Assembly: GCA_946480175.1 (NCBI GenBank)
Contig: CAMLIK010000011.1
Location: 1 to 47,699, forward strand
Source of the DNA: an uncultured Gilliamella sp.
GTDB lineage: Bacteria > Pseudomonadota > Gammaproteobacteria > Enterobacterales > Orbaceae
Direction of reading: 5' to 3'
Length of the DNA: 47,699 nucleotides
The notes beneath the pieces were generated by a model, which was given only the letters and a program-made list of their open reading frames with translations, was not told the origin of the DNA and made no database searches. The stretch's first letter is position 1, and each line of letters starts with the position of its first letter. Positions 19,379-28,215 of this stretch are shown one piece after another. The position numbers and the translations under genes are program-made.

Positions 19379-20536
19379 ATGAGAGCATTAATCAATAAAA
19401 CCACTCAAGCATTTGAAGATAGATTTGGTTATAAACCTGATACGGTTGTCCAAGCACCAGGACGAGTAAACTTGATTGGTGAACATACTGATTATAATGA
19501 TGGTTTTGTCTTACCTTGCGCTATCAATTATCAAACGGTTATTAGTTGTCACAAACGTTCTGACAACTTAATACGAGTAATTGCTGTTGATTACAATAAT
19601 GAGCTCGATCAGTTTTCACTTGATTCAGAAATTGACAAACATTCGAATTATCAATGGGCTAATTATGTCCGTGGGGTTATTAAACATATCATTAAATATA
19701 CCGAAAATATTAGCGGGGTTGATTTCGCTATTAGTGGTAATGTACCTCAAGGTGCAGGATTAAGTTCATCCGCTTCACTTGAAGTTGCAATTGGCAAAAT
19801 GTTACAGGTTCTTTATGATTTACCATTGGATGGAAAAAAAATAGCTTTAATTGGTCAAGAAGCTGAAAATCAATTTGTTGGCTGTAACTGCGGCATAATG
19901 GATCAATTAATATCCTCACTTGGTCAAGCACAACATGCTTTGTTAATTGATTGCCGATCACTTGAGGTGTTACCAGTTTCAATTCCTAAAGATCTAGCGG
20001 TTGTAATTATTAACTCCAATATCAAACGTGGATTAGTTGATAGTGAATATAATACTCGTCGCAAGCAATGTGAAGCTGCCGCAAAAGCACTTGGTGTCAA
20101 AGCCCTTCGTGATGCTTCAATAGTTGATTTATTGCAAATCCAATCCTCGCTCGATCCTGTCGTTTATAAACGTGCTCATCATGTCATAACAGAAAATGAA
20201 CGTACCCTCAAAGCGGCTCACGCGCTTGCCAATGAAGATTATCCATTACTCTCTAAATTAATGGCTAAGAGTCACAATTCTATGCGTGATGATTTTGAAA
20301 TCACCGTACCTGCAATTGACTATCTAGTTGAAATTGTTCAAGCCGTTATTGGCAATCAAGGCGGGGCTCGAATGACTGGTGGTGGTTTTGGTGGCTGTGT
20401 TGTTGCCTTAGTACCTAAGGATAAAGTTGATGAGGTCAAAGGTGCTGTGAGCCAAAACTATTATAAAAAATTTGGAATCAAGGAAGATTTTTATATCTGC
20501 CAGCCAAGTGAAGGAGCACATAAACTATGTCTGTAA
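19379..20536 (+). CDS. galK: GalK, galactokinase
   Basis: 385 residues (E. coli 382), GHMP kinase family. The galactokinase signature [19 protein letters not shown] is at about residues 28-46, the ATP-binding [16 protein letters not shown] at about 121-136, and motif 3 [13 protein letters not shown] near 334-346. CGIMDQ contains the catalytic Asp. It phosphorylates alpha-D-galactose. It starts on the base after the galT stop and its last 10 bases overlap galM, so translation of galTKM is coupled. Confidence 0.97.
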   Translation: MRALINKTTQAFEDRFGYKPDTVVQAPGRVNLIGEHTDYNDGFVLPCAINYQTVISCHKRSDNLIRVIAVDYNNELDQFSLDSEIDKHSNYQWANYVRGVIKHIIKYTENISGVDFAISGNVPQGAGLSSSASLEVAIGKMLQVLYDLPLDGKKIALIGQEAENQFVGCNCGIMDQLISSLGQAQHALLIDCRSLEVLPVSIPKDLAVVIINSNIKRGLVDSEYNTRRKQCEAAAKALGVKALRDASIVDLLQIQSSLDPVVYKRAHHVITENERTLKAAHALANEDYPLLSKLMAKSHNSMRDDFEITVPAIDYLVEIVQAVIGNQGGARMTGGGFGGCVVALVPKDKVDEVKGAVSQNYYKKFGIKEDFYICQPSEGAHKLCL

Positions 20537-21522
20537 AACACATTATTACACTGAGAAATAGACAAGGCATGCAAATTAAATTGTCTGATTGGGGTGCTAC
20601 TTGGCTTTCTTGTGTCGTACCAATTGCCGAAGAAAAGCGCGAGTTACTACTTGGTTGCCAAACATTTGAACAATACCAACAGCAAGACGCCTATTTAGGT
20701 GCAACCATTGGCCGATATGCCAATCGCATTGCAAATGCTGAAATAGATATAGCGGGTAAACACTATCAGCTTACGGCCAATCAAGGTGTTAATCAGTTAC
20801 ATGGTGGAAAATTAGGCTTTGATAAGCAATTATGGAAGATTGAATCACAATCAGAACAACAAGTCATATTTAGCTTAATTTCACCTGATGGTGACCAAGG
20901 CTATCCTGGCGAACTTAAGGTTGCAGCTAGTTATACTTTAACAGACGATAATCAAGTGATCATTGAATACCATGCGAATACCACTAAATGCACGCCGGTT
21001 AACTTAACTAACCATGCCTATTTTAATTTAGATGGTGAAACCAACAATGTCCTTGGACACAGTTTAAAAGTGAATGCTAACTATTATCTACCTGTTGATG
21101 CAAATGGTATTCCGAGTAATGATTTACTTAATGTGACTGAAGATGATATGGATTTAAGACAGTTGCGATTATTATCTGATAATTTATTCGGAAGTTCAGC
21201 TCGAAAAATCACTGGTGGCTATGACCATGCTTATTTATTGGACAGCTCAAAACCAGTTGCAGCTCAACTTGTCTCATCAGATAAAAAAGTGACCATGAAC
21301 TTAACAACATCTTACCCTGCCTTACAAGTTTATACCGGTAATTTTTTAACTCACACACCAAACCGCCATAATGGTGTATATGCTAATTTTGCAGGAGTGG
21401 CATTAGAAGCGCAGTTTCTACCTGATAGCCCACATCACCCAACCTGGCCACAATCAAGCTGTTTTTTAGAGCCAGGGCAAACTTATCTTCAGCAAATTTG
21501 TTATCAGTTTTGTATAAACTGA
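20527..21522 (+). CDS. galM: GalM, aldose 1-epimerase (mutarotase)
   Basis: 331 residues (E. coli 346). It interconverts alpha and beta anomers of galactose, supplying alpha-galactose to Gal[45 protein letters not shown] (catalytic His), GYDHAYLLD and the late [16 protein letters not shown] (catalytic Glu) are the family blocks. The start overlaps the end of galK by 10 nt; AAGGAG sits about 10 nt upstream inside galK. It is the last gene of the operon, followed by a long hairpin. Confidence 0.95.
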   Translation: MSVKHIITLRNRQGMQIKLSDWGATWLSCVVPIAEEKRELLLGCQTFEQYQQQDAYLGATIGRYANRIANAEIDIAGKHYQLTANQGVNQLHGGKLGFDKQLWKIESQSEQQVIFSLISPDGDQGYPGELKVAASYTLTDDNQVIIEYHANTTKCTPVNLTNHAYFNLDGETNNVLGHSLKVNANYYLPVDANGIPSNDLLNVTEDDMDLRQLRLLSDNLFGSSARKITGGYDHAYLLDSSKPVAAQLVSSDKKVTMNLTTSYPALQVYTGNFLTHTPNRHNGVYANFAGVALEAQFLPDSPHHPTWPQSSCFLEPGQTYLQQICYQFCIN

Positions 21523-21540
21523 TAAATTCTCCCTCTATTT

Positions 21541-21583
21541 TTTTATTATTGATGAAGAATAAATAACTTCATCAATAATAAAA
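21541..21583 (+). terminator. Hairpin ending the lacY-galETKM operon
   Basis: A perfect 17-bp inverted repeat (arms 21541-21557 and 21567-21583, 9-nt loop) lies 18 nt after the galM stop. The 5' arm is preceded by a T-run, and the RNA 3' side carries AAAAC, so the U-tract is poor for the plus strand. Confidence 0.65.
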
Positions 21584-21748
21584 CAGATCAACAAATCTAG
21601 GTTTTCCTCAAATAGATCTAAATAATAAAAAAAGTTGAGGAACGGGGTTTTTGAGTATAAAAAAACGAAGATTTTACAGACTTAAGCTAACAATCTAAGT
21701 CAAAATTAGGTATGATATTCTCCTATTCGCTGATGGATAATAATATAG

Positions 21749-22237
21749 ATGAAAAATAAAACTCTTACGGCTATTTTTCCAGGAACATTTGATCCGATTA
21801 CCAATGGTCACATTGATTTGATTACTCGAGCTTCCCAACTGTTTCCTCGTTTAATTGTCGCTATAGCAGAAAATCCCAACAAAAAAACACTATTTGCTTT
21901 AGAAGAGCGAGTAAACCTAGCCTCGACATCAGTTGAACACTTATTGAATGTTGAAGTAATTGGCTTTGATAATCTTATGGCGGACTTTGCTCAAAAACAT
22001 GCTGCAACCGTCATTGTTAGAGGGGTTAGAACCACTCATGACTTTGAATATGAAAGACAACTTGCTGAAATGAATCGAGCATTAAAACCAGATTTGGATA
22101 CCATTTTTTTAATGCCTTCAATAGCGATGGGATTTATTTCCTCAACTATTGTTAAAGATGTCGTTTACCATGGTGGTGATATCTCCAATTTAGTACCGTT
22201 GCATGTTAAAACAGAGCTACTTAAACGGTTAACATAA
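21749..22237 (+). CDS. coaD: CoaD, phosphopantetheine adenylyltransferase
   Basis: 162 residues (E. coli 159). It adenylates 4'-phosphopantetheine in the penultimate step of CoA synthesis. The nucleotidyltransferase motif is GTFDPITNGHIDLI with the T/H-x-G-H element at about residues 15-20. IVRGVRTTHDFEYERQLAEMNRALKPD and FISSTIVKDVV (the ISSTxVK variant of ISSTxxR) follow. A possible -10 (TATGAT, 21711-21716) lies upstream. rlmD follows after 15 nt. Confidence 0.97.
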   Translation: MKNKTLTAIFPGTFDPITNGHIDLITRASQLFPRLIVAIAENPNKKTLFALEERVNLASTSVEHLLNVEVIGFDNLMADFAQKHAATVIVRGVRTTHDFEYERQLAEMNRALKPDLDTIFLMPSIAMGFISSTIVKDVVYHGGDISNLVPLHVKTELLKRLT

Positions 22238-22252
22238 TGTCGATTTATTAAT

Positions 22253-23578
22253 ATGGTTAATTTTTATACTCCTGCGAAAAAAAAGCTAGTCTCCCAAAAA
22301 CTGACGGTTACAGTCACAAAATTAGATGCCTTTGGACAAGGAGTGGCAAATCATAACGGTAAAACGATCTTTGTAAAATCAGCCTTGCCTGATGAAACTG
22401 TCGATATTCAACTGACTGAAGATAAAAAAAATTATGCTAAAGCAAAAGTAATAAAATACCACAATTACAGTCATCAGCGCGTCAAACCACAATGTCAATA
22501 TTATACGAAATGTGGTGGCTGTGAATTACAGCATATTTCATCAACTTTACAACAACAAGCCAAATATGAAGCGTTAATCAAACTATTACAAAAAGAAGCT
22601 GGTGTGTTATTGGAAGATAATTTACCTAATATCATTGCAGATCAACCTTATCATTATCGTAGACGTGCAAGATTATCAATTAATTTAGTCAAAGGTGAGT
22701 TATTTGTCGGTTTTAGGCAATCAGAATCAAACCAAATTGTAAATATCGAAAATTGTCCAATATTGGTTAAACAATTAAATGATTTATTAATTCCATTACA
22801 ATCTTGTTTAAGACAAATTAAACAGAAAAAAACACTGGGGCATATTGAATTAATTGCGGTTGATAGTGGAATTATCTTAGTTTTAAGGCACACATTGCCA
22901 CTATCTGAGCTAGATAGCCAATTACTTATACAATTTGCCGAAGTTCATAACATTTCTCTCTATTTTCATGGTGATAAGCTCGTTCACGTATTTGGTACAA
23001 AAGAGCATTACTACCTAGTTAATCAATTAAAATTAACCTTTAGTCCACTCGATTTTATTCAGGTTAATAGTCGAATTAATCAAAAGATGATCGATAAAGC
23101 ACTTGAGTGGTTAGATGTATCATCAAATGACAAAATACTTGATCTATTTTGTGGTATGGGTAATTTTTCATTACCTATGGCAACAATTTGCCAGTCGGTA
23201 ACCGGTATTGAGGGCGTTGAGGCATTAGTTGAAAAAGCGAAATTCAATACCAAATTGAATAAAGATAAAGTTAAAGCTAAGACACAATTTTTCACCTGTA
23301 ATTTAGAAGATAAGCAACAATCTTCGCTATGGAATCAAATAATATATGACAAAATATTATTAGATCCTGCGAAAGCCGGCGCTTATAATGCTAGCGCAGA
23401 AATTGTTAAGATTTCACCATCAAAATTAGTTTATATTTCGTGTAATCCTGCTACATTAGCAAGGGACTGCAAGCTATTTATTGAGGAAGGATACAACATT
23501 GCAAAGATTGCTATTTTGGATATGTTTCCACAAACTAAGCACATTGAATCAATGTTGATGTTAACTAAATCAGGATAA
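22253..23578 (+). CDS. rlmD: RlmD, 23S rRNA (uracil-1939-C5)-methyltransferase
   Basis: 441 residues (E. coli 433). An N-terminal TRAM domain (about 12-70) is followed by an iron-sulfur cluster motif, CQYYTKCGGCELQH (about 82-95), with its fourth Cys in VNIENCPIL. The methyltransferase domain has DLFCGMGNFSLP (SAM), LLDPAKAG, and the nucleophilic Cys in VYISCNPATLARD. TrmA and RlmC are paralogues; the order rlmD-relA matches E. coli and supports RlmD. relA starts 5 nt after the stop. Confidence 0.93.
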   Translation: MVNFYTPAKKKLVSQKLTVTVTKLDAFGQGVANHNGKTIFVKSALPDETVDIQLTEDKKNYAKAKVIKYHNYSHQRVKPQCQYYTKCGGCELQHISSTLQQQAKYEALIKLLQKEAGVLLEDNLPNIIADQPYHYRRRARLSINLVKGELFVGFRQSESNQIVNIENCPILVKQLNDLLIPLQSCLRQIKQKKTLGHIELIAVDSGIILVLRHTLPLSELDSQLLIQFAEVHNISLYFHGDKLVHVFGTKEHYYLVNQLKLTFSPLDFIQVNSRINQKMIDKALEWLDVSSNDKILDLFCGMGNFSLPMATICQSVTGIEGVEALVEKAKFNTKLNKDKVKAKTQFFTCNLEDKQQSSLWNQIIYDKILLDPAKAGAYNASAEIVKISPSKLVYISCNPATLARDCKLFIEEGYNIAKIAILDMFPQTKHIESMLMLTKSG

Positions 23579-23583
23579 TAATT

Positions 23584-25842
23584 ATGGTATCAATTAGAGG
23601 CGCCCATCAACAAAATGACGAGCATTATACTCTAACACAATTCGATGTTGAGCAATGGGCAAAACAGGAACTACTATTAACCAACCTTGACTCCTATCAA
23701 AAGTTCAAAGATATCTGGGATTTTTGTTTTGAACATAGTGCTGGTGAGCCAGAACAAGCCTATTGCTTCCAAAATGCCATTGAAATGGTTGAGATTTTAT
23801 CGACCTTAAACATGGATATTAATAGTTTATGTACAGCCCTTTTATTGCCTTTTTTTGATACTAAGATTATTTGTCGAGAAGATCTTCCTGAAAATTTCGA
23901 CCGGGAAATCGTTCACATTCTTTCCAGTGTTGTTAAAATGAAGGAAATCAGACAACTGCGAGCTATTCGTAATGGACATGCCACAACAGAACAGATTGAT
24001 AGTATTCGCCGTATGTTACTTGCGATGGTGAATGATTTCCGTAGTGTGGTAATAAAATTAGCAGAGCGTATTACTTATTTACGTAACCTAATGCAGGCAC
24101 CAAAAGAAGATCAAGTGCTTGCTGCTAAAGAGTGTTTTAATATCTATGCACCTCTAGCAAATCGATTGGGAATCGGGCAATTAAAATGGGAACTTGAAGA
24201 TTTTTGCTTCCGCTACTTACATCCAGATCAATATCGCTTTATTGCTCATAAGTTACATGAAAAACGCCTAGATCGTGAATCATACATTAATCAATTTGTT
24301 AAGCATTTACAGAATATGATGAATCAAGATCATATTCGGGCAGAAGTTTACGGTCGGCCAAAACATATCTATAGCATATGGCGAAAAATGGAGCGTAAAC
24401 ATCTACAATTTGAGGAATTATATGATATTCGGGCAGTACGAATTATTTGCGATCGAATTGAAGATTGCTATAACGCTTTAGGTATTGTGCATAGTCATTA
24501 TAAACATATAGCTAAAGAATTTGATGACTACGTGGCAAACCCAAAACCAAATGGTTATCAATCGATCCATACGGTTGTTTATGGCCCTCAAGATAAAACT
24601 ATTGAAATTCAAATTCGTACTGAGCAAATGCACAATGATGCTGAATTAGGTGTAGCTGCACACTGGAAGTATAAAGAAGGCAGTACCGATAAGATGACAG
24701 CTTACGATCAACGAATTTCTTGGCTACGTAAATTATTAACTTGGCAACAAGAAATGTCAGAAAGTGGCGAAATTCAAGAAACTGTTCGTAGCCAAATTTT
24801 TGATGACCGCGTTTATGTATTTACCCCTAAAGGTGACGTAGTAGATTTACCAGCTGGCTCAACGCCTTTAGATTTTGCTTATCATATTCACAGTGATGTT
24901 GGACACCGCTGTATTGGTGCCAAAGTCGGCGGCCGTATAGTACCGTTTACCTATATATTGAAAACAGGTGATCAAGTCGAAATTATCACACAAAAACAAC
25001 CTAATCCAAGTCGTGACTGGTTAAATCCAAATACAGGATTTGTTAATAGCAGCCGAGCTCGAGCAAAAATACAAGCTTGGTTCAAAAAGCAAGATAGAGA
25101 TAAAAATATCGCAGCCGGACAACAAATTCTAGAAAACGAATTAGAACCATTAAATATTAGCTTAAAAAGTGTCGAAAAGATTCTTATTAGTAAATACAAT
25201 GCCCACTCTTTTAACGAAGTACTTGCTGGTATAGGTAGTGGCGATGTTCGAATTAACCAGCTGGTTAACTTTATTAATGCTCAATTCAACAAACCAACGG
25301 CAGAAGAAGAAGACGAAGCAGCTCTCAAACAAATTACCCAAAAATCATCATCTCAAGCAAAAAATACGGGAAAATCGACAGCCATAAAAGGTGGTGAAAT
25401 CATTATTGAAGGTGTTGATAATTTACTTTACACCATTGCTAATTGTTGTCGCCCTATTCCTGGCGATCCGATTGTTGGTTTTGTAACACAAGGAAGAGGC
25501 ATTTCAATTCATAGAGCCGACTGTGAACAATTGCAAGAGTTAAAAAATCATGCACCAGAACGTATCACAAGTGCGGTATGGAGTGGCAATCATAATTCTA
25601 GTTATACAATGGTCGTTCGAATCATAGCAAACGATAGAAGTGGTTTATTAAGAGACATCACCACAATATTAGCCAATGAAAAAGTAAATGTTTTAGGTGT
25701 ATCAAGTCGAATTGAAATGAAGCAGCAAATAGCAACTATAGATATGGATATGCAAATTTTTGATCAAAATTCACTTGAACGAGTATTGAATAAAATTAAA
25801 CAACTACCAGATGTGATTGAAGCAAAACGTTTACAAGGATAA
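23584..25842 (+). CDS. relA: RelA, (p)ppGpp synthetase I
   Basis: 752 residues (E. coli 744). The N-terminal hydrolase-like domain lacks the catalytic His-Asp: the position reads LLPFFDTKI, as in monofunctional RelA. The synthetase domain (about 240-370) has GRPKHIYSIWRKM, YDIRAVRII, KPNGYQSIHTVV and EIQIRTEQMHNDAELGVAAHWKYK. A TGS domain follows (VYVFTPKGDVVDLPAGSTPLDFAYHIH, about 415-475), then a helical/zinc-finger region (NCCRPIPGD) and a C-terminal ACT domain (about 670-750). It makes the stringent-response alarmone on ribosomes stalled with uncharged tRNA. It is close behind rlmD. Confidence 0.96.
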   Translation: MVSIRGAHQQNDEHYTLTQFDVEQWAKQELLLTNLDSYQKFKDIWDFCFEHSAGEPEQAYCFQNAIEMVEILSTLNMDINSLCTALLLPFFDTKIICREDLPENFDREIVHILSSVVKMKEIRQLRAIRNGHATTEQIDSIRRMLLAMVNDFRSVVIKLAERITYLRNLMQAPKEDQVLAAKECFNIYAPLANRLGIGQLKWELEDFCFRYLHPDQYRFIAHKLHEKRLDRESYINQFVKHLQNMMNQDHIRAEVYGRPKHIYSIWRKMERKHLQFEELYDIRAVRIICDRIEDCYNALGIVHSHYKHIAKEFDDYVANPKPNGYQSIHTVVYGPQDKTIEIQIRTEQMHNDAELGVAAHWKYKEGSTDKMTAYDQRISWLRKLLTWQQEMSESGEIQETVRSQIFDDRVYVFTPKGDVVDLPAGSTPLDFAYHIHSDVGHRCIGAKVGGRIVPFTYILKTGDQVEIITQKQPNPSRDWLNPNTGFVNSSRARAKIQAWFKKQDRDKNIAAGQQILENELEPLNISLKSVEKILISKYNAHSFNEVLAGIGSGDVRINQLVNFINAQFNKPTAEEEDEAALKQITQKSSSQAKNTGKSTAIKGGEIIIEGVDNLLYTIANCCRPIPGDPIVGFVTQGRGISIHRADCEQLQELKNHAPERITSAVWSGNHNSSYTMVVRIIANDRSGLLRDITTILANEKVNVLGVSSRIEMKQQIATIDMDMQIFDQNSLERVLNKIKQLPDVIEAKRLQG

Positions 25843-25849
25843 TTATTAA

Positions 25850-25882
25850 TTAAGTTGCCACAAATTTTAGGTGGCAACTTAA
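25850..25882. terminator. Hairpin between convergent relA and folA
   Basis: TTAAGTTGCCAC and GTGGCAACTTAA form a perfect 12-bp stem with a 9-nt loop, between the stops of two convergent genes. No clear U-run is seen on either side; the position suggests shared bidirectional termination. Confidence 0.6.
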
Positions 25883-25898
25883 CTTACACATTGATTAA

Positions 25899-26399
25899 TT
25901 AATTCCTTTCCAATATCTCGAATTGATAATCATAACGATTATTTTCATCAGCTTTATGTTCTTCTAAATAGATTTGTCGCCATGATGTCTGTGAATAATT
26001 AGGGAAATAAGTATCACCTTCTAATTGGGCATCAATATGCGTTAAATAAAGGCGATTAACTAAAGGTAATACCTGATTATAAATATTACCTCCACCTATA
26101 ATAAAGGCCTCTTCAACCTGCTGTTTATTAACAAGTGATATTGCTTCATCAATCGATTGTACCCAAGTGACATTAGGATTAATCGAGGCTTTGTTATTAG
26201 CTTGACGACTGATCACAATATTGTGGCGATTAGGCAATGGTCTACCAATAGATTCAAATGTTTTTCGCCCCATAATAACAGGTTTATTTAATGTATTTTT
26301 TTTAAACCAAGCTAAATCTGCTGGCATGTGCCACGGCATTTGATTATTTAGTCCAATAACTCGATTATTTGCCATAGCAACAATTATACTTAATATCAT
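25899..26399 (-). CDS. folA: FolA, dihydrofolate reductase
   Basis: 166 residues from the chosen ATG (E. coli 159). It reduces dihydrofolate with NADPH. MILSIIVAMANNRVIGLNNQMPWHMPADLAWFKKNT contains the Trp/Asp-type active site. MGRKTFESIGRPLPNRHNIVIS binds NADPH, and EEAFIIGGGNIYNQVLP is the second cofactor loop. An ATG six codons further upstream (26417) is in frame, but AAAGGAA sits 5-6 nt before the ATG at 26399, which also matches the family N-terminus. The gene begins 10 nt after the glycosyltransferase stop, so they may be cotranscribed. Confidence 0.96.
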   Translation of the reverse strand: MILSIIVAMANNRVIGLNNQMPWHMPADLAWFKKNTLNKPVIMGRKTFESIGRPLPNRHNIVISRQANNKASINPNVTWVQSIDEAISLVNKQQVEEAFIIGGGNIYNQVLPLVNRLYLTHIDAQLEGDTYFPNYSQTSWRQIYLEEHKADENNRYDYQFEILERN

Positions 26400-26409
26400 T
26401 CTTGTTCCT

Positions 26410-27474
26410 TTACACATATCCTAGAGATTTGATACGTTCAATCACATTGTCAGGAAATACCGTTTTTTGCCAAAGTCTTTGGCTTAAAGATAGTAATGTC
26501 TCTTTTTGACCAGACACAATCCAATTAGCTAATTCAGTTGCAACATCTGGATAAACAATAGGCTTAGGTGAAGGTAAACTAAGCCAATATTTGAGTTTCA
26601 TACTATTAAGATTTTCCATCACGGTTGCCATATCTAAAGATTGCAAACATTGAGCATTGTAAACTTGTTCAAATTGACCAGCTACTGGCTTAGTGAGAAT
26701 TTTCTTACCTAAAGATAATGCTTCAGAAATTAATGCAAACCCAGTATTAGAAATAATACCAGAGCAACTGAGCAAAGCTTGTGTGAAATTATCTCGACTT
26801 AAAGGTTGTAACAATAAATTCTTACGCTCCGTTCTCTGTTTTACATCAGGATGGAAGCAGCAAAATTGATATTGTGGAAATTGATTGACCAATTCAGCAA
26901 TTTCATTCAAATCTTCAAAAGGTAAATAAACTACAATTCTATCCTCTTCAGTTGCTATAGTTTCAAATGAATCAATCATTGGCGGAATTAATTTGTGACC
27001 AAAATGAAACCAATGCAAACCGATTGGTTTAGTAACTGGTGCATAATACTTCATAATCACGTTGGCTATCATGCCATAGTCTTTAGGTTTAAGGTAATGG
27101 CAAGTAGATTGGTTGCTAATACCTAAACAATCTCTATTTTGATGATGTGCAGCCCATGCACTTACTGGTTCAAAATCACTAATAATGCAATCATATTTGG
27201 ATAAATCGAGATCTCGAACATCTTTAATTAATCTAAAAGCACGAATTCTTTGAATGGTTTTACGAAAATTGATTTTTCCATTAAGTGTTGCAAAAGACAG
27301 ACCACTATAAGTCCGATAATTGCCAAAAGCCTGCATATCAAAATAATCTTTAGGATCACGGCCACTTAAAATGTAATCAACATCAGCTCCAGCCTTTTTT
27401 AAAGCTTTAGCTAAAGTTCTACAACGACTAATATGGCCATTTCCTGTTCCTTGAACTCCGTAAAGAATTTTCAT
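26410..27474 (-). CDS. MJ1255/VC2487-type glycosyltransferase
   Basis: 354 residues from the chosen start. MKILYGVQGTGNGHISRCRT is the hallmark start of the TIGR00661 family, a GT-B fold related to UDP-glycosyltransferases of the MurG/GT28 type. The C-terminal half has the donor-site pattern SCSGIISNTGFALISEALSLGKKILTKPVAGQFEQ, with conserved Glu and Gly. Substrate and product are unknown to me; lipid or surface glycan glycosylation is plausible because the family often resembles glycolipid synthases. An in-frame ATG at 27507 adds 11 residues; neither start has a clear SD, and 27474 fits the family N-terminus. folA lies immediately downstream. Confidence 0.78.
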   Translation of the reverse strand: MKILYGVQGTGNGHISRCRTLAKALKKAGADVDYILSGRDPKDYFDMQAFGNYRTYSGLSFATLNGKINFRKTIQRIRAFRLIKDVRDLDLSKYDCIISDFEPVSAWAAHHQNRDCLGISNQSTCHYLKPKDYGMIANVIMKYYAPVTKPIGLHWFHFGHKLIPPMIDSFETIATEEDRIVVYLPFEDLNEIAELVNQFPQYQFCCFHPDVKQRTERKNLLLQPLSRDNFTQALLSCSGIISNTGFALISEALSLGKKILTKPVAGQFEQVYNAQCLQSLDMATVMENLNSMKLKYWLSLPSPKPIVYPDVATELANWIVSGQKETLLSLSQRLWQKTVFPDNVIERIKSLGYV

Positions 27475-27717
27475 ATCGTTTTTATTCGGAATATTATTTT
27501 TATGCAAATATAATACCAGAACCTTTTATATTTGGCTTATTTATTTTATGATTACCTCATAACGAATAAATGATTTTCAAATATTGATTATTAAAGATCA
27601 AAACGTGTCTAACTCTACTGCATGAAAATTGAATCAGTATACTAAGAGTTAAAATTGTATATATTTAGTGCTTTTTTTAGTAAAATGGTAACAAGAAAAT
27701 TAATTATGTGATGAAAA

Positions 27718-28095
27718 ATGTCGCTAATGATTAACAAAAAACAGTTTTATATTTTAATTATACTAGCAATCTTTTTGTTTTTTTCTTCAATTTGGCATTT
27801 TCCTTTAATAATATTCGAACGCTGTTCGAATCATCATTCATCAAATTCGATGTTATTAACCGCGAACACAAATCTTGATTATCCAACTAAAGATTCGCCG
27901 ACTTCTAAATCAACAAAACCCTTTATTAGTAAATCTGTTAAATCAGTTAATCATTGCAGTGCCTGCGGTATGATAATAGCTAATTATATCATTAATGTTG
28001 ATTACCCGATTCACCCAAAACAATATCTACCAAGCATATTTATTCCTGAATATAAAGAGTTTATTCCTGAATTAAAACCACCAAAATTTATCTAA
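27718..28095 (+). CDS. Small membrane-anchored protein, DUF2946-like, copper-associated
   Basis: 125 residues. One N-terminal hydrophobic segment (about 9-28) acts as anchor or uncleaved signal. Then come ERCSNHHSSNSM and, after a Ser/Thr/Lys-rich stretch, NHCSACGMI, both possible metal-binding clusters. The C-terminus is Pro-rich (PELKPPKF). This layout (signal, His/Cys cluster, HCxxC, Pro-rich tail) resembles DUF2946 proteins found near copper-handling genes, but similarity is limited to pattern and context. It lies 120 nt upstream of a multicopper oxidase on the same strand with no terminator between. A periplasmic copper-binding accessory role is an inference. Confidence 0.5.
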   Translation: MSLMINKKQFYILIILAIFLFFSSIWHFPLIIFERCSNHHSSNSMLLTANTNLDYPTKDSPTSKSTKPFISKSVKSVNHCSACGMIIANYIINVDYPIHPKQYLPSIFIPEYKEFIPELKPPKFI

Positions 28096-28215
28096 TTTAC
28101 GCTGTTAAATATTAGTAATAAGTATCGAAAATCAATAATACAGTCTCTACACTTTGTAGTTCTAATGGCTGAATATAGCTTATTGTTTAACGTAATAAAT
28201 GATAATAGGAATACC

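Noticed and set aside
27609-27652. TAACTCT...AGAGTTA inverted repeat upstream of the DUF2946-like gene as a CueR site
   Set aside because: Arms are only 7 bp with a long loop and do not match the CueR box.
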